This document shows, in pieces, positions 1 through 7,026 of a stretch of 21,107 nucleotides of DNA. The first letter of the stretch is position 1, and each line of letters begins with the position of its first letter. The notes under the pieces were generated by a model. It was given only the letters and a program-made list of their open reading frames with translations, was not told the DNA's origin and did no database searches. The translations under genes and the position numbers were made by a program. The stretch spans positions 1 to 21,107 of the IMG/VR virus record IMGVR_UViG_3300025151_007610; one strand, written 5' to 3'. Source of the stretch: a virus.

Positions 1-496
1 GGATCCAGAGATGGAAGAAATGCCAACTGATTACGTTAAAGGTGTTGATTTTAGAATTACTAAAACAACTAAAGGTGGATACGCTGACTACTCAACATCA
101 AAATGGTCAAGAAGAGAAAGAGCACTAGACGAGGCGGAAAGAGCCGCAATAGACAAACACGGTTTGTTTAATCTAGGTGATTTCAGACCAAAAGAACCAA
201 CTGAAGCAGAAGTAAAAGTAATCAAAGAATTATTTGAAAAATCTGTTGATGGTGAGGCTTTTGATCTTGAGCAGTACGGTCAGTACTACAGGCCAGCGGG
301 AGTGGCTTACCAAGGTAAACCACAAGTGGCAGTGCCAACTGCATCGGCTCCGGCGGCAACGCCAGCGGCAGAACCGGCACCTGTTACTGAATCTGCACCA
401 GCACCACAACCAGCGGCGGCTACGGCTCCTGCAGGCGACAGTGCCAAGAGAGCAGAGGACATCTTGAAATTGATTAGATCAAGACAAGCAAAATAA
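1..496 (+). CDS. 32: gp32-like single-stranded DNA-binding protein, C-terminal part (5' end outside window)
   Basis: The frame is open to the left edge (codons begin at base 2), so the ATG at 11 is internal and only the last ~164 residues are visible. The stretch with GVDFRITKTTKGGYADYSTS followed by a basic WSRRER segment resembles the end of the OB-fold core of T4-like gp32, which coats ssDNA in replication, recombination and repair. After the core comes an Ala/Pro-rich linker of about 38 residues (bases 320-433), then a short tip, AKRAEDILKLIRSRQAK. T4 gp32 instead ends in an acidic tail that docks partner proteins; here the tip is net basic. The linker codons are much more GC-rich than the rest of the window. 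Position directly before uvsX/uvsY supports the call. Seen: linker and tip. Known: family role. Inferred: that the tip is the partner-binding element. Confidence 0.8.
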   Translation, partial: DPEMEEMPTDYVKGVDFRITKTTKGGYADYSTSKWSRRERALDEAERAAIDKHGLFNLGDFRPKEPTEAEVKVIKELFEKSVDGEAFDLEQYGQYYRPAGVAYQGKPQVAVPTASAPAATPAAEPAPVTESAPAPQPAAATAPAGDSAKRAEDILKLIRSRQAK

Positions 497-508
497 TCTG
501 ACATTTAC

Positions 509-539
509 CAAGGCCTTGATATTGACTATTGAGGCCTTG
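509..539 (+). terminator. hairpin after gp32 (possible terminator or mRNA 3' end stabiliser)
   Basis: CAAGGCCTT (509-517) pairs with GAGGCCTTG (531-539), giving a 9-bp stem closed by one G-U pair around a 13-base loop, 13 bases after the gp32 stop. No U-tract follows (TGTAGTAG), so it is not a classical intrinsic terminator. It may mark an mRNA end or protect the gp32 message. The loop contains the TTGACT box of the next promoter candidate. Confidence 0.5.
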
Positions 540-550
540 TGTAGTAGTAT
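522..550 (+). promoter_or_regulatory. sigma70-like promoter candidate for the uvsX operon
   Basis: TTGACT (522-527), 17-base spacer, TAGTAT (545-550). The -35 extended as TTGACTAT is the same as at the stronger candidate at 17500. The -10 ends six bases before the ATG at 557, so a transcript would be leaderless or nearly so for the small peptide but would have a ~110-base leader for uvsX. The motif match is by eye only. Confidence 0.45.
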
Positions 551-556
551 AGTAAC

Positions 557-655
557 ATGAAAAAGAAAATACAAAAGGCTGTCGAATGGATATTGTACAA
601 ACAGATACCCGCATGGATGTTGATTGTGGCAATTATTCTTTGGATAGTTCTATAA
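557..655 (+). CDS. 32-residue single-span membrane peptide
   Basis: ATG at 557, TAA at 653-655, encoding 32 residues. The N-terminus is basic (MKKKIQKAVEWILYKQ) and the second half is one hydrophobic helix (IPAWMLIVAIILWIVL), so the N-terminus probably faces the cytoplasm and the helix sits in the inner membrane. It fills the gp32-uvsX gap almost completely, its stop lying 10 bases before the uvsX start with the uvsX ribosome site AAGGA between them. Small one-helix proteins are common in T4-like phages, often of unknown role. The amphipathic-then-hydrophobic design argues for a real gene over chance. The function is unknown; membrane anchoring or a holin/inhibitor-like role would be guesswork. 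Confidence 0.6.
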   Translation: MKKKIQKAVEWILYKQIPAWMLIVAIILWIVL

Positions 656-665
656 GGAAAACACA

Positions 666-1721
666 ATGACAAAAGTATTTGACGCAACAAAATTTAGAAA
701 AAGCATTACCAAATCAATACAAGGACTAGGCATAGGATTCAGTGATCCAACTGACTGGATTTCAACGGGTAATTACGCTCTCAATTATTTAATGACAAGT
801 GATTTCAACAAAGGAATTCCCCTAGGCAAGGTTACAGTACTTGCCGGTGAGTCTGGTGCAGGTAAATCATACATAGCATCAGGCAACATTATTAAAAATG
901 CACAGGATCAGGGCATATTCGTAATACTGATCGATACAGAGAACGCATTAGATGAACAATGGCTACAGGCATTAAACGTTGACACATCAGAAGACAAACT
1001 TATGAAATTAAGTATGTCCATGGTTGATGATGTGGCAAAGACTGTTTCAGAGTTCATGAAAGGTTACAAAGACCAACACGCAGATAACAAAGAAGGTGCT
1101 CCCAAAGTGCTATTTGTAATAGATAGTTTGGGTATGTTATTGACGCCAACTGACGTGAATCAGTTTGAAGCAGGTGAGATGAAAGGTGACTTAGGTAGAA
1201 AACCCAAGGCATTGACGGCACTTGTAAGAAACTGTGTGAACATGTTTGGTAGTTGGAATGTGGGACTGATAGCAACCAACCACACATACGCATCACAGGA
1301 TATGTTTGATCCGGACGACAAGATATCGGGTGGTCAAGGATTCATCTATGCGTCAAGTATTGTTGTTGCAATGAAAAAATTAAAATTAAAAGAAGATGAA
1401 AAAGGCAACAAAGTCAGTGATGTAAGAGGTATCAGAGCCGCTTGTAAAGTCATGAAAACAAGATATGCTAAACCGTTTGAAGGTGTGCAAGTCAAGATAC
1501 CATATGATACAGGCATGGATCCTTACAGCGGACTAGTTGACTTATTCGAGAAAAAAGGTTTATTAGTGCAAACAGGAAACAGACTAAAATACGTAGATTC
1601 CAAAGGAAAAGAACACATAGACTTTAGAAAGGCATGGGTAGGAGATAAATTAGATATGATTATGAATGAATTTAAAGAAAAAATGCCCGTGGAAGAAACT
1701 GAGGAAGACACCCAACAATGA
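666..1721 (+). CDS. uvsX: UvsX recombinase (RecA/Rad51 family)
   Basis: 351 residues, close to the 391 of T4 UvsX. This ATPase forms filaments on ssDNA and drives strand invasion for recombination-dependent replication and repair. Seen: Walker A GESGAGKS at residues 61-68, the IDTENALDE segment near 90 with the catalytic Glu region, Walker B LFVIDSLG at 149-156, a GDLGRKPKALTALVRN stretch (loop L1 region), IATNHTY near 203, and KISGGQGFIYASS, which in this family covers DNA-binding loop L2. The C-terminus is acidic (EETEEDTQQ), as in RecA-type proteins. The ATG at 666 follows AAGGA by about eight bases. The stop overlaps the next start as ATGA, suggesting translational coupling. uvsY lies just downstream, as expected for a recombinase-mediator pair. 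Confidence 0.95.
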   Translation: MTKVFDATKFRKSITKSIQGLGIGFSDPTDWISTGNYALNYLMTSDFNKGIPLGKVTVLAGESGAGKSYIASGNIIKNAQDQGIFVILIDTENALDEQWLQALNVDTSEDKLMKLSMSMVDDVAKTVSEFMKGYKDQHADNKEGAPKVLFVIDSLGMLLTPTDVNQFEAGEMKGDLGRKPKALTALVRNCVNMFGSWNVGLIATNHTYASQDMFDPDDKISGGQGFIYASSIVVAMKKLKLKEDEKGNKVSDVRGIRAACKVMKTRYAKPFEGVQVKIPYDTGMDPYSGLVDLFEKKGLLVQTGNRLKYVDSKGKEHIDFRKAWVGDKLDMIMNEFKEKMPVEETEEDTQQ

Positions 1722-1951
1722 TTGACTTTACACACGAAGATATTGAACGTTTATGGAATGCGATAATGCATTATATTCCGGAGCGATCCAAATCAGATGC
1801 GGCAATAGATTTCATTAAAAGTTTAGAAGATATCGGTGTCGAACACGATGAAATAAAAGCGTCTGCCGAGTATGATACCAAGTTAGAAGAAGCAATCAAC
1901 ACTGTGTTCGAGGAAGACGAAGAGTCAGACGGATACGGTGAAAATGATTAA
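1718..1951 (+). CDS. small acidic protein between uvsX and uvsY, function unknown
   Basis: 77 residues, starting within the uvsX stop (ATGA, 1718-1721) and ending inside the start region of uvsY, so it is part of one translationally coupled unit. It is strongly acidic, especially the last 20 residues (EEDEESDGYGEND), with no Cys pairs, signal peptide or membrane segment. The N-terminal half looks helical (IERLWNAIMHYIPERSKSDAAIDF). No family is recognised. The acidic tail and position suggest a small accessory of the recombinase or mediator, perhaps mimicking DNA or a gp32-type acidic tail, but this is inference from context only. Confidence 0.7.
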   Translation: MIDFTHEDIERLWNAIMHYIPERSKSDAAIDFIKSLEDIGVEHDEIKASAEYDTKLEEAINTVFEEDEESDGYGEND

Positions 1952-2405
1952 TTGGTATAACGAAGTCAGCAGAAATCTAAACAAGATCCCTGATTGCACC
2001 ACTTACTTTGATAAGGAACTACAAGAAGCAAAGAAACAGTGCAGAATATATGGAAACCTAGAAAAGGCAAGTGCCGCACTTCCAGGAATAGTTGAAGAAA
2101 GATTCGGGCAACTACAACAACTTGAAGCAATACTTGAATATCTCAACATCGAATTGAGGAGATTGCGAGCAAAAACATTCAAAAAATTTTTAGAAAACTA
2201 CAACAGGGCACTGTCAAGCAGAGACGCAGAAAAATATGTGGACGGTGAAGATGACGTTGTAGACCTCACAAAGATAGTGAATGACTTTGCACTTTTAAGG
2301 AACCAATGGTTAGGCATCACCAAAGGACTTGATCAGAAACAATGGCAAATTACAAACATTGTAAAGTTAAGAGTGGCGGGTATGGAAGATGCAGACATCA
2401 AATAA
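1944..2405 (+). CDS. uvsY: UvsY-like recombination mediator
   Basis: About 153 residues from the ATG at 1944; an in-frame GTG at 1938 would add two residues. T4 UvsY is 137 residues and loads UvsX onto gp32-coated ssDNA as an oligomer. The visible features fit: all-helical, charged, with a basic middle (LRRLRAKTFKKFLENY), a YVDGEDDVVDLTKIV segment that matches the family's turn, then LLRNQWLGITKGLDQKQWQI and an I-V-K-L-R-V-A-G C-terminus like the end of T4 UvsY. The start lies inside the preceding gene's stop region (overlap 8 bases) and the end overlaps the HAD-like gene by 17 bases. Similarity is by eye; the adjacency to uvsX is the strongest support. Confidence 0.75.
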   Translation: MINWYNEVSRNLNKIPDCTTYFDKELQEAKKQCRIYGNLEKASAALPGIVEERFGQLQQLEAILEYLNIELRRLRAKTFKKFLENYNRALSSRDAEKYVDGEDDVVDLTKIVNDFALLRNQWLGITKGLDQKQWQITNIVKLRVAGMEDADIK

Positions 2406-3015
2406 TAGAATAATCTTAACAGACGTGGACGGAGTGCTGTTAGAATGGGAGAACCATTTTACAGAGTGGATGTTACAAAGGTCATACTACAATGATCAAA
2501 ACGAAAGGATATATCCTTACAAATTACTACCCAATAAACAAAACACCTATGAGATGGCAGAAAGATTTGGTCTCTCGATATCAGAGATAAGGAAAGAAAT
2601 ACGAGAATTCAATAAAAGTGCATGGATGGGAACACAACAACCAATGGAAGATTCACAAACATGGGTAAAACTGTTGGCCGCAGAGGGTTGGACATTCATC
2701 CCTATCACATCGCAAACATCAGATATACCAGCACAAATCCTACGTAAAAAACGTTTAGGTGAACTTTTCGGCGACCACGTTTTTAAAAATTATCATATCC
2801 TAGATACCGGATCGGACAAAGATTCTGCACTTGCGGAGTTCCACGGAACCGGACTGTATTGGGTAGAGGACAAGCCAAAGAACGCACTAGCCGGGCTCAA
2901 ATACGGCTTAAACCCTATATTAATCGACCATCCATACAACCGAGATTGTAGAGAACCCAATATTACCAGAGTAAATAATTGGAAACAAATACACTCTCTA
3001 CTTCATGGAAAATAA
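2389..3015 (+). CDS. HAD-superfamily hydrolase-like protein
   Basis: 208 residues. The N-terminal ILTDVDGVLLEW carries the HAD motif I DxD (D12, D14), the nucleophile and acid/base pair of phosphatases in this superfamily. Motif II is probably PITSQ (T107/S108), motif III K144 in TGSDKDSA, and motif IV the acidic pair E160-D161 in YWVEDKPKNALAG. An insert of about 80 residues after motif I would be the cap that sets substrate choice. The likely activity is phosphate-monoester hydrolysis of a sugar, nucleotide or nucleic-acid end; the substrate cannot be told. It overlaps uvsY (17 bases) and the radical SAM gene (11 bases). It could serve DNA metabolism with uvsY or sugar-phosphate processing with the island that follows. 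Confidence 0.75.
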   Translation: MQTSNNRIILTDVDGVLLEWENHFTEWMLQRSYYNDQNERIYPYKLLPNKQNTYEMAERFGLSISEIRKEIREFNKSAWMGTQQPMEDSQTWVKLLAAEGWTFIPITSQTSDIPAQILRKKRLGELFGDHVFKNYHILDTGSDKDSALAEFHGTGLYWVEDKPKNALAGLKYGLNPILIDHPYNRDCREPNITRVNNWKQIHSLLHGK

Positions 3016-4204
3016 AAATTTTTGTATCAGACCTTTCAATAGTGTACATGTAGGCACCGGGGGTGCAGTAAGAACATGTTGTTATATAAAACCCAACCTC
3101 TCCGATTTTAAAGGAAGCACCTCATTTAACATTCATAATAATACGATAAATGATTTTTGGAACAGTGATTACAACCATTATGTCCAAGAACAATTCCTAA
3201 AAGGTAATACTCTTAAAGAATGTGCTTTCTGTCATAGGAGCGAAAAACAAGATATTAAAAGTGAAAGGCAATTGGCAAATAAACATTATGGAATAATTGG
3301 AAATAAAAATCCAAACTACTATTTGAAACATTTGAAAAAATTTAATTTAGAGCATCCAGAGGACTATAATTTAGATATTACAAATCTGTGTAATCTAAAA
3401 TGTTATATGTGTACAGGCTCAAGCAGTAGTAAACTTTTGATCGAAAACAATGCATTAGGTTTAGAAAAACTAGATCAGAAAGATTTTGATGTCAGTGAAC
3501 CTAGATTGGATGCACTTATCGAAGAAATTGTGGAAAATAATGTTACTAACATCACTCTACAAGGTGGTGAACCTTTGCTCAATCCTAAGATTATCTCCAT
3601 GTTAGAAAGATTAGGCGCCCTAGATACTGCAAAAAATCTTTCAATATGGATCACAACGAATGCCACACAATACACTGACAAATTGTTTGAGACCCTGTCC
3701 AAGTTTAAGACTGTGAAAATTATCTTTAGCATCGACGGAGTAGGAAAAACCAACGAGTATCTAAGGTATCCATCAAGATGGATAGATATCGAAAACAATG
3801 TTAAGAAATTTAGAATATTAAAAAATGCAACCTTTCAAATATCATTCACTGTGCAGGGCTTCAACATATTGGATATTAAAAATATTATTAATTTCAGTAA
3901 CACTTACAAAATTCACTTGAAACTAGGTTTGCTCTACATTCCAAGTTATCTAAGATTAAATGTATTACCTAAACAAATCCTACAAACTGCTTTGGATTCT
4001 CTAAACACAATCCAAGATAGTGATGTAATACACGTAACAAATTTTTATGGAATTAAATTACAAATTGAATCAGCCCTGGAAAATCCTAGTGCTTCAGAAA
4101 AAGATTTAGATGAACTTATAACAATCATAGGCAAAAGAGATGCTTATAGGAAAACAAGCATCAAAAATTATTTGCCAGAGATAGCAAAGTGTTTAAATAT
4201 CTAA
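3005..4204 (+). CDS. twitch/SPASM-type radical SAM enzyme
   Basis: 399 residues. The radical SAM cluster site is C129-x3-C133-x2-C136 in NLCNLKCYMCTG, followed by the SAM-binding GGEP (187-190), an ITTNAT strand near 216 and FSIDGV near 241, in the order expected of the partial TIM barrel. Unusually, auxiliary cysteines lie before the barrel: C7 in FCIRPFNS, C25-C26, and the pair C73-x2-C76. This matches twitch-domain radical SAM proteins, in which an N-terminal cysteine set would hold a second Fe-S cluster. Such enzymes make difficult C-H changes on peptides or sugars. The gene overlaps the HAD gene upstream and is one base from the glycosyltransferase downstream, so modification of a sugar or of the glycan's protein carrier is plausible. 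The substrate is unknown. Confidence 0.85.
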   Translation: MENKNFCIRPFNSVHVGTGGAVRTCCYIKPNLSDFKGSTSFNIHNNTINDFWNSDYNHYVQEQFLKGNTLKECAFCHRSEKQDIKSERQLANKHYGIIGNKNPNYYLKHLKKFNLEHPEDYNLDITNLCNLKCYMCTGSSSSKLLIENNALGLEKLDQKDFDVSEPRLDALIEEIVENNVTNITLQGGEPLLNPKIISMLERLGALDTAKNLSIWITTNATQYTDKLFETLSKFKTVKIIFSIDGVGKTNEYLRYPSRWIDIENNVKKFRILKNATFQISFTVQGFNILDIKNIINFSNTYKIHLKLGLLYIPSYLRLNVLPKQILQTALDSLNTIQDSDVIHVTNFYGIKLQIESALENPSASEKDLDELITIIGKRDAYRKTSIKNYLPEIAKCLNI

Positions 4205-4205
4205 C

Positions 4206-4880
4206 ATGAAGATATACGTTGGACATGACAGCAGAGAAGACATAGCATACCAGGTCTGCGAACACAGTATCAAAAGAAGAGATCCTTCAGCAGAAGTAAT
4301 ACCATTAAAACAAAAACAAATGCGAGACCAAGGACTGTACACAAGGCCCGTGGACAAACTTGCATCTACCGAATTTACGTTTACAAGATTTTTTGTGCCA
4401 TATCTAAATGACTTCAAAGGATGGGCAGTATTTTGTGATTGTGATTTTTTATGGAAAATTCCAAGTCATGAACTGACAAAATATTGCGACTCTTCAAAAG
4501 CAGTTGTTTGTGTACAACATGACTACACACCAAAAGAGACTACAAAAATGGACGGCCAAGTGCAAACCGTATATCCGAGGAAAAATTGGAGTAGTATGGT
4601 GCTGTGGAACTGTGAACATCCTAAAAACAAAATACTTACACCGGACCTATTGAATGAAGAATCTCCAAAATTTTTACACAGATTCAGTTGGCTAGATGAC
4701 AACGAAATTGGATCATTGCCATTGGAGTACAATTGGCTTGTGGGTTGGTACAAGGAACCTGCGGATGGTAAGCCAAAAATACTGCATTACACAGAGGGTG
4801 GACCATGGTTCGATGGCTACCGCGATTGCGAATATGGCGACGATTGGAAAAAGGAACTTATAAATCTTTTTAGTTCATAA
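4206..4880 (+). CDS. GT8-like glycosyltransferase (GT-A fold)
   Basis: 224 residues. The start MKIYVGHDSREDIAYQVCEHSI resembles the nucleotide-binding first strand and helix of GT8-like enzymes. The segment STEFTFTRFFVPYL followed by WAVFCDCDFLW holds the metal-binding DxD (D78, D80). A late KILHYTEGGPWFDGY has the His-Gly region that often supplies the third metal contact. No signal or membrane segment, so it would act in the cytoplasm on a nucleotide-sugar donor. It starts one base after the radical SAM stop, and its own stop TAA shares its last base with the next ATG (TAATG). Donor and acceptor cannot be inferred. Confidence 0.8.
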   Translation: MKIYVGHDSREDIAYQVCEHSIKRRDPSAEVIPLKQKQMRDQGLYTRPVDKLASTEFTFTRFFVPYLNDFKGWAVFCDCDFLWKIPSHELTKYCDSSKAVVCVQHDYTPKETTKMDGQVQTVYPRKNWSSMVLWNCEHPKNKILTPDLLNEESPKFLHRFSWLDDNEIGSLPLEYNWLVGWYKEPADGKPKILHYTEGGPWFDGYRDCEYGDDWKKELINLFSS

Positions 4881-5323
4881 TGCACTGGGAAAAACTGAAA
4901 CCGAATCATTTCTTTAAAGAACCTGATTATCATTTTTATAGCAAGACACTTTTTGACACCAGCGAATATGACCGATTGTATGAAAATCAGAAAAATCCAT
5001 CGCACATCTCATGGCAGGAGTTTGATAGAAAATATAAAACTGGTTTCCAATTGTACGATGACCTTAGAGATCTAGACCTTAACAGAGAGGTTATTTGCAT
5101 GTGGTTTTTCAAGGAAAGGTCAGACAACACAGCAGGTGAGGACATACAACTGGCAGGCAAAACCATAACCTATAGACAAAACAGTTTCTTTATCACAAAG
5201 TCTAAAGATATAAAGATAGTCGAGAGAACGAAAAGACAACATAACCGTAGGCCATTTGTCCAATTGGATATGAAAGACAGCACGTTTCAAGAATTATTGA
5301 AAAGATTTTATAAAACCACTTAG
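4880..5323 (+). CDS. conserved-looking protein of unknown function
   Basis: 147 residues, no family recognised. It is rich in aromatic and charged residues (HFFKEPDYHFYSKTLF near the start) and has the compact central run VICMWFFKERSDNTAGEDI followed by two short beta-like stretches (TITYRQNSFFITK, IKIVER), suggesting a small mixed alpha/beta fold. No membrane span, no Cys cluster. The start shares a base with the GT8-like stop, so it is translationally coupled and likely belongs to the same job. Its 3' end overlaps by 30 bases the end of the minus-strand GT2-like gene, an uncommon tail-to-tail arrangement. Possible carrier, cofactor or small transferase; no evidence selects among these. Confidence 0.7.
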   Translation: MHWEKLKPNHFFKEPDYHFYSKTLFDTSEYDRLYENQKNPSHISWQEFDRKYKTGFQLYDDLRDLDLNREVICMWFFKERSDNTAGEDIQLAGKTITYRQNSFFITKSKDIKIVERTKRQHNRRPFVQLDMKDSTFQELLKRFYKTT

Positions 5324-6007
5324 GGCATTTACATCAGCGTTGATATAGCGATTCCTAATTTTTTTCCAAACATACTCATCTCTGTTTGCAATATTTAGAT
5401 TTTTCCTGATCTGTTTGCCTGCATTGTCAGTCAATATCTTTTTGGCTTTGAATATAACATTGGGCATATACAAACATCTGTTCAGTTTACGAGCAACTTT
5501 TTGTGTGTATGAGTCAACATGCCAATGCCAAAATGATACAGGCGCTAACCAACCTAATGTGTTTGTCCAATTTTTATGAACTGCGAAATGAGCCGCTGGT
5601 AAGGGAGAATCGTCCCATAACTTGATCTCATTGCCTAACCTACTTGTATTTTTAGATCTTCCGTCTGCTGGCACCACCATTAAAATTTTATCTTTGTATT
5701 TTGAAAACTCGTCTGCAATTAACTGATCCCAATACTGCGTTTGTACCTGAACGTCATCTCCCATAAGCATCACGATATCATGCGATGCTTTCTCGCACAT
5801 CATATTCCAACTGTAACAAGTGGATTGGTTCGGGCCGATTGTATAATATTTTTCGTCTAATAGATCTTTATATTCTTCTAATTTTTCATCATCTTCATTT
5901 AGATAAAATAAAAATTCTGTTTCATATTTCTGTGTTTCTGTAGCAGTATCTACTAGTCTTTTCGCTAGTTCTGGCCTGCCTCTGGACGGACAACAAAATG
6001 AAATCAT
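5294..6007 (-). CDS. GT2-like glycosyltransferase
   Basis: 237 residues, last gene of the minus-strand operon. The start MISFCCPSRGRPELAKRLVDT is the typical GT2 first strand with PSRGRP; FLFYLNEDD follows, then a helix and the SHDIVMLMGDDVQ stretch, whose GDD (83-85) sits where GT2/GT-A enzymes have the metal- and nucleotide-binding DxD. A later SFWHWHVDSY and the basic C-terminal region (GKQIRKNLNIANRDEYVWKKIR) could hold the acceptor or membrane-proximal face. There is no transmembrane helix, unlike many GT2 synthases. The start overlaps the epimerase stop as ATGA. At only 237 residues this is a single catalytic domain. Sugar and acceptor unknown. Confidence 0.8.
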   Translation of the reverse strand: MISFCCPSRGRPELAKRLVDTATETQKYETEFLFYLNEDDEKLEEYKDLLDEKYYTIGPNQSTCYSWNMMCEKASHDIVMLMGDDVQVQTQYWDQLIADEFSKYKDKILMVVPADGRSKNTSRLGNEIKLWDDSPLPAAHFAVHKNWTNTLGWLAPVSFWHWHVDSYTQKVARKLNRCLYMPNVIFKAKKILTDNAGKQIRKNLNIANRDEYVWKKIRNRYINADVNALSGFIKSFQ

Positions 6008-7008
6008 ATTAATTTTTTCTTCCAGGTGTCGGGAGTCTGTTCGTTAATAATTTCTAATGGAAGATGATATTGAAACTTTTTAGTGCCTCTAGTCCTAATA
6101 TAATCCGCAGTTTTCTTTACTGATTGTCGCATGTTAGTTGACGTTTTATAATTTAACAACTCGCGTGCCTTGTCAGAAGAACAAGTCGCAAGTTTAACTT
6201 CTTTTGGCCTGTCCTTGTGATGAATAGGAGCGAGATTAACTCCTGTTTCGTTAGCACAGGCTTCGGCTAATTCATTAATTGTAACCGGTTCTTCGTCCGG
6301 ACCAATGTTGATCACTTCGCCGACAACGTTGTCGTTAAATGCAAGTGCATTAAGACAGTATAAACAATCATCAATATAACTAAAACATCTTTTTTGTTCG
6401 CCATCGCCATAGATAATTGGTTGCTTACCTTGTAACATTCTGTTAAGCATAATTGACATAACGTTCCTGAATGGATCATCATATTTCTGCCTTGGGCCAA
6501 CTATGTTGTGTGGAACGGCAATGACATACTCTACTCCGTGCGTTTCACATAAATTTTTCAGTACATCTTCTCCGGCTTTTTTTGCAATACCATATGGATC
6601 CTGGGGGCGACATTCATAAGTTTCTTTGTATGGCACATCATCATGATGTCCGTATCTCGCCATACTAGAACAATATACGATTCGTTTAACTTTGTTTCTA
6701 ATTGCCGCAGTGATAGTGGTGACTGACGCTTCAAATATATTTCTTGTCACTAACACTGGAGAAAAAACTGATAGTCCTTCGTAGGCAGTGGCCGCGGTGT
6801 GATAAACGATGTCACAACCTTTCATCGCTTTAGTAAGGTTCTCTAAATCACAACAATCAACTTGGTGAAATTCTACATCTTGTGGTACGTTGTCTGTGTA
6901 TCCACCTATCATGTTGTCATTGCCTGCGACTGTGTGGCCTTGTGATATCATTAAATCCGCTAGATGAGATCCTAAAAATCCTGCGACGCCTGTTATAAAA
7001 ATTTTCAT
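6004..7008 (-). CDS. NAD-dependent sugar epimerase/dehydratase (extended SDR)
   Basis: 334 residues, the normal length for extended short-chain dehydrogenases acting on nucleotide sugars. Seen: the Rossmann GxxGxxG at residues 7-13 (GVAGFLG), YHTAATAYEGL near 69, the catalytic Ser pair VYCSSMARYG near 111-120, and the YxxxK dyad as YGIAK (139-143). VPHNIVGPRQ and CFSYIDDCLYCL later on match the substrate-binding part of UDP-sugar epimerases/dehydratases. It would convert a nucleotide sugar (for example UDP-glucose, UDP-GlcNAc or a GDP sugar) to the form used by the neighbouring transferases. The start codon follows the FkbM gene by 18 bases without a clear Shine-Dalgarno site. Family certain, exact substrate not. 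Confidence 0.9.
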   Translation of the reverse strand: MKIFITGVAGFLGSHLADLMISQGHTVAGNDNMIGGYTDNVPQDVEFHQVDCCDLENLTKAMKGCDIVYHTAATAYEGLSVFSPVLVTRNIFEASVTTITAAIRNKVKRIVYCSSMARYGHHDDVPYKETYECRPQDPYGIAKKAGEDVLKNLCETHGVEYVIAVPHNIVGPRQKYDDPFRNVMSIMLNRMLQGKQPIIYGDGEQKRCFSYIDDCLYCLNALAFNDNVVGEVINIGPDEEPVTINELAEACANETGVNLAPIHHKDRPKEVKLATCSSDKARELLNYKTSTNMRQSVKKTADYIRTRGTKKFQYHLPLEIINEQTPDTWKKKLI

Positions 7009-7026
7009 TTTTAGTATTTAATTTGC

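Noticed and set aside
1-6. GGATCC at the very start, as if a cloning-site junction
   Set aside because: The same hexamer occurs elsewhere (for example near 1518 and 6597), and the reading frame of gp32 runs straight through, so it need not be an artificial join.
1054-1296. Minus-strand open frame inside uvsX
   Set aside because: The plus frame has full recombinase motifs through this stretch; the reverse frame has no recognisable domain or ribosome site and is a shadow.
4859-4866. TATAAATC, close to the T4 late promoter TATAAATA
   Set aside because: It lies inside the end of the GT8-like gene in an AT-rich genome, differs at the last base, and no similar box stands before the other operons, so chance is the simplest reading.
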